In this document: piece by piece, positions 1-5,774 of the stretch
Layout of the letters: every line of letters starts with the position of its first letter
Position numbering within the stretch: position 1 is the stretch's first letter
Source of the DNA: Deltaproteobacteria bacterium
Lineage (GTDB): Bacteria > Desulfobacterota > Deferrisomatia > Deferrisomatales > Deferrisomataceae
Length of the DNA stretch: 5,774 nt
Assembly: GCA_013152215.1 (NCBI GenBank)
Contig: JAADGT010000225.1
Location: 1,358 to 7,131, forward strand
Reading direction: 5' to 3'
Position numbers and translations under genes: made by a program
Notes under the pieces: model-generated
Seen by the model: the letters and a program-made list of their open reading frames with translations, nothing else
Told to the model about the DNA's origin: nothing
The model's database searches: none

Positions 1-984
1 CGCGTGCAGGTCGTCCACCAGGGCCCGGGCCTGCCCCTCCGGCAGGGCGATCAGGAGCCCTCCCGAGGTCTGGGGGTCCACCAGGAGCTCTTCCTCCTCC
101 GGCTGGAGCGAGGCTCGAACGATCAGCCGCTCGCCGCAGACCCGGCGATTGCCCGAGTTGGAGCCCGTGGTGATGCCGGCAGCGTACATCTCGGCCGCGG
201 CCGGGTACAGGGGGAGCGCCCGGAACGACACGGCGAGCCGCACCGCCGAGCCCCGGGCCATCTCCAGGGTGTGGCCGGCGAACCCGAACCCGGTGATGTC
301 GGTGAGGGCGTGCACCTCGTACCGGAGCACCGTCTCCAGGGGGGTCCGGTTCAACGCCGCCACCGTGGGCAGGACCTCGGCCTCCAGCAGATCCTGCGGG
401 TACTTCCCCGCCCGGTTGGCGTTGAAGATCACCCCCGTGCCCAGGGGCTTGGTCAGGACCAAGGCGTCGCCGGGCCGGGCGCCCCGGTTCGTGAGGACCC
501 GCTCCGGATGGACCACGCCGGTGACCGCCAGGCCGTACTTGGGCTCGGGGTCGTCCACGGTGTGGCCCCCGGCCAGGCAGGCCCCGGCCTCGGCCACCTT
601 CTCGGCCCCGCCCCGGAGCATGTCGCGCAGGATACCCGGGTCCAGGGTGCCGGCCGGAAAGTTCACCAGGTTCAAGGCGGTCACGGGCCGGCCGCCCATG
701 GCCCACACGTCCGACAGGGAGTTGGCCGCGGCGATCCGGCCGAACCACACCGGGTCGTCCACCACCGGGGTGATGTAGTCCACGGTGGTCACCAGGGCCA
801 CGTCCGGGGCCACCCGGTACACGGCGGCGTCGTCCGAGGTCTCGAACCCCACCAAAAGGCTTGGGTCATCGCACCGGGGAAGGTGCTTCAGCGCATCCGA
901 CAGGACCGTCGGATCCACCTTGGCCGCTCACCCGCAGGTGCGCGACACGCCCATCAGAGTCTTTTTCTTCCGGAAGGGATTCAT
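1..984 (-). CDS. selD: Selenide, water dikinase (selenophosphate synthetase), selenocysteine-containing; 3' end outside window
   Basis: SelD makes selenophosphate from selenide and ATP in the cytoplasm; this is the selenium donor for Sec-tRNA and selenouridine synthesis. I read 328 codons, open from ATG at 984 to the window edge except for one in-frame UGA at codon 19 (928-930). The reading TCG-U-AAKVDP puts that codon on E. coli Cys17 and K22 on the essential Lys20. Other SelD hallmarks are D51/D52 in a SDDAAVY stretch (E. coli Asp51), TTVDYITPVVDDP (66-78), SDVWAMGG (91-98, E. coli Asp91), GGHTVDDPEP (139-148), LTKPLGTGV, TDITGFGFAGH with D229 (E. coli Asp227), and DPQTSGG (303-309). The family is about 345 residues, so about 20 C-terminal residues are missing. 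The start at 984 is chosen because GAGGAG lies 8 nt upstream; ATG at 954 is a weaker alternative. It follows the permease gene by 15 nt, probably in one operon. An automatic caller that reads UGA as stop would truncate or miss it. Confidence 0.95.
895..914 (-). promoter_or_regulatory. Bacterial SECIS element within selD
   Basis: In the selD mRNA, AUCCGAC (914-908) pairs perfectly with GUCGGAU (901-895) across the six-base loop GGUCCU (907-902). Twenty nucleotides separate the UGA from the loop. This matches what is known of bacterial SECIS hairpins: they lie inside the coding region just after UGA, have a small apical loop starting with G, and resemble the GGUC-containing loop of E. coli fdhF. 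Its expected role is to bind SelB-GTP-Sec-tRNA and recode the UGA. SelB binding is inferred; the stem and loop are read directly. Confidence 0.85.
928..930 (-). other. selD: Selenocysteine (UGA) codon 19 of selD
   Basis: The TGA is in frame with 18 upstream codons that have their own ribosome binding site and with 309 downstream codons that are unmistakably SelD. It sits three residues before the lysine that corresponds to essential Lys20 of E. coli SelD, which is the position of catalytic Cys17. Sec at this position is known in many SelD proteins. A SECIS-like hairpin lies just downstream. A nonsense mutation or sequencing error would have to hit this one codon by chance. Confidence 0.93.
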
Positions 985-992
985 GGCCTCTT

Positions 993-998
993 CTCCTC
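993..998 (-). promoter_or_regulatory. Ribosome binding site of selD
   Basis: GAGGAG lies 8 nt before the ATG at 984, in the 15-nt gap after the permease stop codon (1000-1002). It fixes the selD start 18 codons before the UGA and fits tight spacing or translational coupling with the permease gene. Confidence 0.75.
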
Positions 999-999
999 T

Positions 1000-1788
1000 T
1001 CAACCCACGGCTCGATCCACGAACAGGTCCCACGCGATCCTCGAACACGCGACCAGGAGCACCAACCCGAGAACCAGCCGCAGCACCGGCGTCGGCGTGC
1101 GATGGTGCCACCGGGCGCCCACCCGCACCCCTGGCACCACCCCGGCGACGAGGGCCAGGGCCAGGGGAAACGCCACCTGACCGGTGGCGGCCTTCCCGAG
1201 AAACCCGGCAAGGGACGAGAAGCACACGATCACCAGGTTGCTCCCCATGGCCACCCGCAGCGGCACCCCCAACAGCCCCGTCATGGCCGGGATGAGCAGG
1301 AACGATCCCCCCTGCCCCACGAGCCCGCCTACGACCCCCACCACCGAGGCGACGCCCGCCGCCGCCCATCGGGAAAAACCGCCGGACTCCCAGGGCCGAT
1401 CTGCGGCGGACCGCGGCGGCCGGAACAGCAGCCCTCCCGCGACGAGAACCAGCCCCCCGAACACGGCCAGCAACCCGTCGGCGGAAACGTACCGCGAGAG
1501 CATTGCTCCGGCCAAGGATGCTACGAATATCACCGACGCCATGACCCCCGCCAGCCCCGGATCCACCGTGCCTCTGCGCGCGTGGGAGAACGCACCCAAA
1601 AGCCCCGCAAACAGGGCCTGGGTGATCGTGAGCCCGCTGACCTGGTGCATGGACAGGGGCGGGGCCCCCAGGACCCCGGGCACGTACAGGAGGAGCGGCG
1701 CCGTGACGATGCCCCCCCCGATGCCCAGGAACCCCGACACGGCTCCCCCCATCAGACCGATCCCGAAAACCACGGCGGCTTGGTCCAT
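1000..1788 (-). CDS. TSUP family (TauE/SafE, formerly DUF81) membrane permease
   Basis: This is a 262-residue inner-membrane protein of the TSUP family, whose members move sulfite, sulfonates, other sulfur compounds or organic anions. The family's internal duplication is clear. The first half carries GAVSGFLGIGGGIVTAP (about 15-31) and the second half carries GVVGGLVGQGGSFLLIP (about 151-167). Each is followed by hydrophobic stretches, and a short polar linker (about 122-140, RPPRSAADRPWESGG) joins the halves. About eight membrane segments can be counted, and the length is normal for the family. ATG at 1788 has only weak purine runs upstream (GAGGG about 14-18 nt away), so translation may be modest. 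It is followed 15 nt later by selD and is divergent from a LysR gene. That context suggests an oxyanion or selenium-linked substrate, but no residue identifies the substrate. Family assignment is confident; substrate and direction are unknown. Confidence 0.9.
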   Translation of the reverse strand: MDQAAVVFGIGLMGGAVSGFLGIGGGIVTAPLLLYVPGVLGAPPLSMHQVSGLTITQALFAGLLGAFSHARRGTVDPGLAGVMASVIFVASLAGAMLSRYVSADGLLAVFGGLVLVAGGLLFRPPRSAADRPWESGGFSRWAAAGVASVVGVVGGLVGQGGSFLLIPAMTGLLGVPLRVAMGSNLVIVCFSSLAGFLGKAATGQVAFPLALALVAGVVPGVRVGARWHHRTPTPVLRLVLGLVLLVACSRIAWDLFVDRAVG

Positions 1789-1817
1789 GGCCCCAGGGTA
1801 GCCCTCGGGAGCAGCAA

Positions 1818-1846
1818 AATAAAATTCATTGTTTTTTGTGTTTCAA
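1818..1846 (-). promoter_or_regulatory. Candidate sigma70 promoter for permease-selD
   Basis: On the minus strand, TTGAAA (1846-1841) is followed after exactly 17 nt by TTTATT (1823-1818). This matches the -35 box at 5 of 6 positions and the -10 box at 4 of 6. Transcription would begin near 1811, giving a leader of about 22 nt before the permease ATG. It lies in the only AT-rich stretch between genes. Based on motif and position only. Confidence 0.5.
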
Positions 1847-1847
1847 T
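1828..1847. promoter_or_regulatory. Candidate LysR-type operator (ATTG-N12-CAAT)
   Basis: The inverted repeat ATTG (1828-1831) / CAAT (1844-1847) contains a T-N11-A arrangement (T1833, A1845) of the kind LysR-type regulators bind. It covers the -35 boxes of both candidate divergent promoters. A regulator bound there could repress its own gene and control the permease-selD unit, the usual layout for this family. The arms are short and the surroundings AT-rich, so this is tentative. Confidence 0.35.
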
Positions 1848-1856
1848 CCAGATAGT
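1829..1856 (+). promoter_or_regulatory. Candidate promoter for the LysR gene, possibly leaderless
   Basis: TTGTTT (1829-1834) and GATAGT (1851-1856), 16 nt apart, are the best plus-strand pair ahead of the LysR gene. A start about 7 nt further on would fall at about 1863-1865, almost on the ATG at 1865. No Shine-Dalgarno-like sequence precedes either candidate ATG, which is consistent with a leaderless transcript. The match is weak and the region is T-rich, so chance is possible. Confidence 0.3.
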
Positions 1857-1858
1857 TT

Positions 1859-2807
1859 ATGCTCATGGACCTTCGGCGCCTCACCCTCCATCAACTCCGC
1901 GTGTTCCGGGCCGTGGCCCGGCACCGGAGCTTCACCCGGGCCGGCGAGGAACTGGGCCTCACCCAGCCCGCCGTGTCGGCTCAGATCCGCACGCTCACCG
2001 ACATCCTCGGCGTTCCGTTGCTGGAGCAACTCGGCAAGAAGGTGACTCTCACCCAGGCGGGTCAGGACCTGCTGGAGCATGCCGAGCGGATGGAGGCGAT
2101 CGTTCGGGAGATCGGGGAGGGGTTTGCGGCCCTCCGGGAAGGGACCGGGGGCCGGGTGCGGGTGGGGGCCAGCACCTCGATCGGCACGTACTACTTCCCC
2201 ACGCTGATCGCCGAGTTCACGGCCGCCCATCCGGGGATCGAGGTGACCCTGGAGATCGAGAACTCGGCCCACATCCAGGAGCGGCTGCTCCGGGACGAGT
2301 TCGACGTGGCCTACGTCGGAGCCCCCGTGGACGTGCCGGAGCTCGTGGGACGGGCGTTTCTGGAGGACGAGATCTTCTTTGCGTGCGCCCCGGGGCACCC
2401 CCTGGCCTCGGCCCCGGTGGTGAGCCTCGGGGACGTGGTGGCCCACAAGGTGTTCGTGCGGGAGCCGGGATCGGCGACCCGAAGGGCCCTGGAGGCCCGC
2501 CTGGCGGCCCAGGGGCTCACCTTGGGCCGCCAGGCTCAGCTCGGGTCGGTGGAGGCGATCAAGCGCTCGGTGATGGCCGGCCTGGGGGTCTCGTACTTCT
2601 CCGAGCTCACCGTGCGCGAGGAGCTCTCGGAGGGGCGTCTGAAACGGCTGGCCGTACAGGGCGTCCGGGTGGTCCGCACGTTCTTCGAGGTCACCCACCG
2701 GGACAAGCGCAAAGGCCCAGCTCTGGAGGCGTTCACAAATTTCGCACGGGCGTACGCGGGGATGCACCAGGGACGGGTAGGTACCCCTCGCCGGACGAGT
2801 CCCCCCG

Positions 2808-2824
<17 letters not shown>
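1859..2824 (+). CDS. LysR-type transcriptional regulator (CbbR/CysL/YeiE-like)
   Basis: This is a 321-residue DNA-binding regulator. The N-terminal winged helix-turn-helix covers about residues 8-68, with typical LysR sequence: HQLRVFRAVARHRSFTRAGE, then LTQPAVSAQIRTL, then LLEQLGKKVTLTQAG. A linker helix leads to the periplasmic-binding-like effector domain from about residue 98 (GRVRVGASTSIGTYYFP). That domain includes REPGSATRRALE (201-212) and GSVEAIKRSVMAGLGVSYFS (229-248). The wording of the HTH resembles the CbbR/CysL group, which often responds to metabolites or sulfur anions. The C-terminal tail after about residue 303 is Pro/Arg-rich and runs into the neighbouring gene. ATG at 1859 gives the longest protein; ATG at 1865 gives MDLRRLTL, a common LysR beginning, and is equally plausible. 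It is divergent from the permease-selD unit, its probable target. A class of selenium-metabolism-associated LysR proteins is known; membership here is not shown. Confidence 0.93.
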
Positions 2825-5075
<2,251 letters not shown>

Positions 5076-5078
5076 TGT

Positions 5079-5423
5079 TCATCCCTCCTTCACGTGGCGC
5101 AGCCCCTCGGCGAACAGGGTGCGCACGTGGTCGTCGTCGAGGCTGTAGTACACGAGCTTGCCCTCGCGTCGCGGCCTCACGAGCCGGTGGGCCCGCAGGA
5201 TCCGTAGCTGGTGGCTCACGGCGCTCTGGCTCACGTCGAACAGGTCGGCCAGGTCGCACACGCAAAGCTCCCGCACCGACAGGGCCAGCAGGATCCGAAC
5301 CCGGGTCGGATCACCCAGCACCTTGAACGTCTCGGCCAGATCCTCCACCGGGGCACCGTCCACCACCCGCCGGGCAGCATCGACCGCCTCGGGGTGAACC
5401 CTGTGCTCGCTGCACACCTCCAT
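5079..5423 (-). CDS. ArsR/SmtB-family metal-sensing repressor (CadC/SmtB-like)
   Basis: This is a 114-residue dimeric winged-helix repressor. The core motif FKVLGDPTRVRILLAL (33-48) and the recognition helix DVSQSAVSHQLRIL (63-76) are typical. Two metal sites known in the family can be read. The first is an alpha3 pair C54-V-C56 in ELCVCDLA, with N-terminal candidates C4, H7 and H10, as in CadC (Cd/Pb). The second is an alpha5 signature D97-x-H99-x10-H110-x2-E113, exactly the SmtB zinc pattern. Known family members release DNA when metal binds. The ATG at 5423 has AAGGAG 8 nt upstream. The ATPase starts 3 nt after its stop, so it should repress its own operon. No clear operator was found upstream. 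An arsenic sensor is less likely given the pump beside it. Confidence 0.94.
   Translation of the reverse strand: MEVCSEHRVHPEAVDAARRVVDGAPVEDLAETFKVLGDPTRVRILLALSVRELCVCDLADLFDVSQSAVSHQLRILRAHRLVRPRREGKLVYYSLDDDHVRTLFAEGLRHVKEG
5084..5090 (-). promoter_or_regulatory. Ribosome binding site of the metal ATPase
   Basis: A full-consensus AAGGAGG lies inside the last codons of the ArsR gene, 8 nt before the GTG at 5073-5075. It decides the GTG start and indicates that regulator and pump are read from one mRNA with coupled translation. Confidence 0.85.
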
Positions 5424-5431
5424 GGGCCTCT

Positions 5432-5437
5432 CTCCTT
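5432..5437 (-). promoter_or_regulatory. Ribosome binding site of the ArsR-family gene
   Basis: AAGGAG lies 8 nt before the ATG at 5423, the same spacing as for selD and the ATPase in this window. It supports the chosen start. Confidence 0.75.
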
Positions 5438-5443
5438 TCTTCC

Positions 5444-5458
5444 CGGGCCTTCGGCCCG
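5444..5458. repeat. GC-rich hairpin in the leader of the ArsR-family gene
   Basis: CGGGCC (5444-5449) and GGCCCG (5453-5458) form a perfect 6-bp stem with a three-base loop (GAA on the minus strand). It ends 6 nt before the ribosome binding site, so in a minus-strand transcript it would sit just ahead of translation start. There is no T-run after it on the minus strand, so it is not a convincing terminator. Function unknown. Confidence 0.5.
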
Positions 5459-5468
5459 CTAGGACGAT

Positions 5469-5484
5469 GGGAAGCTGGGAAGCT
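5469..5484. repeat. Tandem duplication of the 8-mer GGGAAGCT
   Basis: Two perfect adjacent copies (5469-5476 and 5477-5484) lie about 45 nt ahead of the ArsR-family start. The position suits a regulatory site, but eight-base tandem copies also arise by slippage. Confidence 0.6.
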
Positions 5485-5523
5485 CAAAAACCTCCGTGAT
5501 CCCCAAACGTTCCAAGCATGGCC

Positions 5524-5538
5524 ACGCCTTTTTGGCGT
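5524..5538. repeat. Small inverted repeat ACGCC-T5-GGCGT
   Basis: A perfect 5-bp stem (5524-5528 with 5534-5538) encloses five T on the plus strand. The T-run is in the loop rather than after the stem, so it is not a terminator. It lies about 100 bp ahead of the ArsR-family gene; a protein-binding site is possible but not shown. Confidence 0.4.
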
Positions 5539-5551
5539 CACCTCACGGTCT

Positions 5552-5702
5552 CGGGGGGCATGGGGCCTGCATTTCAGGAATCAGGAGTCGGTGGACAGGA
5601 GACAGGGGAAAACCGCTCCGGCAGTTCTCCTGTCTACTGTCCTCTGAATTCTGGCCCCTGATACGGCCACACGCGGCTCTCCAGCAGACCCCATGCCCTC
5701 CG
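5552..5702. repeat. Nested imperfect palindrome of about 150 bp
   Basis: Three pairs of complementary arms share one centre region. The outer pair is 5552-5570 with 5684-5702 (17 of 19 Watson-Crick pairs plus one G-U). The middle pair is ATCAGG 5580-5585 with CCTGAT 5657-5662. The inner pair is 5593-5606 with 5629-5642 (13 of 14), around a 22-nt loop. As RNA or a cruciform it would fold into one long interrupted hairpin. No open reading frame and no obvious target-site duplication is seen. It could be a dispersed repeat (REP- or MITE-like) or a structured RNA. Confidence 0.65.
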
Positions 5703-5725
5703 GCTCCGATGTCGAGACGAGCTTT

Positions 5726-5774
5726 CGACCGACGACCGACGACCGACGACCGACGACCGACGACCGACGACCGA
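5726..5774. repeat. Heptanucleotide tandem repeat (CGACCGA), seven perfect copies, open at the window end
   Basis: Positions 5726-5774 are exactly seven uninterrupted copies of CGACCGA, and the last copy ends on the last base, so the array probably continues. Perfect copies suggest recent expansion by slippage. No gene is evident across it. A unit of seven is not a multiple of three, so copy changes would shift frame if it were translated. Confidence 0.9.

Larger units (their letters stand above)
5459..5774. other. Noncoding, repeat-rich region upstream of the metal-efflux operon
   Basis: I find no supportable gene, tRNA or CRISPR in these bases. The operon promoter should lie near its left end. 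The best minus-strand candidate is TTGGAA (5515-5510) with GTTTTT 18 nt on (5491-5486); its -10 box is poor and I do not call it. No clear ArsR-type 12-2-12 operator is visible. The rest is made of short repeats and palindromes listed separately, and base use differs from the coding part, with runs of A and T. Confidence 0.6.

Noticed and set aside
928..930. selD as a pseudogene or sequencing error because of the in-frame TGA
   Set aside because: There is a single stop exactly at the catalytic position, a SECIS-like hairpin at the right distance, and no other lesion in 328 codons.
866..1369. Minus-strand 167-codon frame overlapping the permease and the start of selD
   Set aside because: It is out of frame with both; the permease frame shows duplicated TSUP motifs and the selD frame shows family residues.
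1826..2767. Minus-strand 313-codon frame opposite the LysR gene
   Set aside because: The plus strand encodes a full LysR protein with HTH and effector domain; the antisense frame has no family features.
2770..2785. GGGTA/TACCC hairpin near the LysR 3' end as a terminator
   Set aside because: The loop is two bases, the stem lies inside the LysR coding sequence before its stop, and no T-run follows.
5524..5538. Rho-independent terminator at ACGCC-T5-GGCGT
   Set aside because: The T-run is in the loop, not after the stem, and the stem is only 5 bp.
5726..5774. CRISPR array
   Set aside because: Units are 7 bp and directly adjacent, with no spacers.

Overview
The window is GC-rich DNA with dense, closely spaced genes. 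It most likely comes from an anaerobic, selenocysteine-using bacterium. A high-GC Desulfuromonadota/Deltaproteobacteria-type organism is my best guess, but the sequence alone does not prove the taxon. The strongest lifestyle clue is selD: its active-site position is an in-frame UGA followed by a bacterial SECIS-like hairpin, so the host should make Sec-tRNA and SelB.

Layout. Positions 1-984 (minus) hold selD (selenophosphate synthetase), cut at its 3' end by the window edge. Positions 1000-1788 (minus) hold a TSUP/TauE-SafE family membrane permease, 15 nt upstream of selD and probably co-transcribed with it. Positions 1789-1858 are a short, strikingly AT-rich divergent intergenic region with two opposed promoter candidates and an ATTG-N12-CAAT inverted repeat. 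Positions 1859-2824 (plus) hold a LysR-type regulator divergent from the permease. Positions 2808-5075 (minus) hold a P1B-type heavy-metal ATPase of the Zn/Cd/Pb class, whose 3' end overlaps the LysR gene by 17 bp. Positions 5079-5423 (minus) hold an ArsR/SmtB-family metalloregulator, 3 nt upstream of the ATPase. Positions 5424-5774 contain no gene that I can support. They hold a short GC hairpin, a tandem 8-mer, a small inverted repeat, a roughly 150-bp nested imperfect palindrome, and seven perfect copies of a heptamer that run off the window end.

There are two functional modules. The first is LysR // permease-selD: a regulator divergent from a permease coupled to selenophosphate synthetase, which suggests import or export of a sulfur or selenium oxyanion linked to selenium assimilation. 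The second is ArsR-ATPase: a self-contained metal-sensing and efflux operon in which the repressor should release DNA on binding Zn/Cd/Pb and the ATPase exports the metal.

The most notable point is that selD looks broken if UGA is read as stop. Codon 19 is UGA at the position of the catalytic Cys17 of E. coli SelD, the essential lysine follows three residues later, and a perfect 7-bp stem with a GGUCCU loop sits 20 nt downstream. I read the gene as intact and as encoding a selenoprotein.
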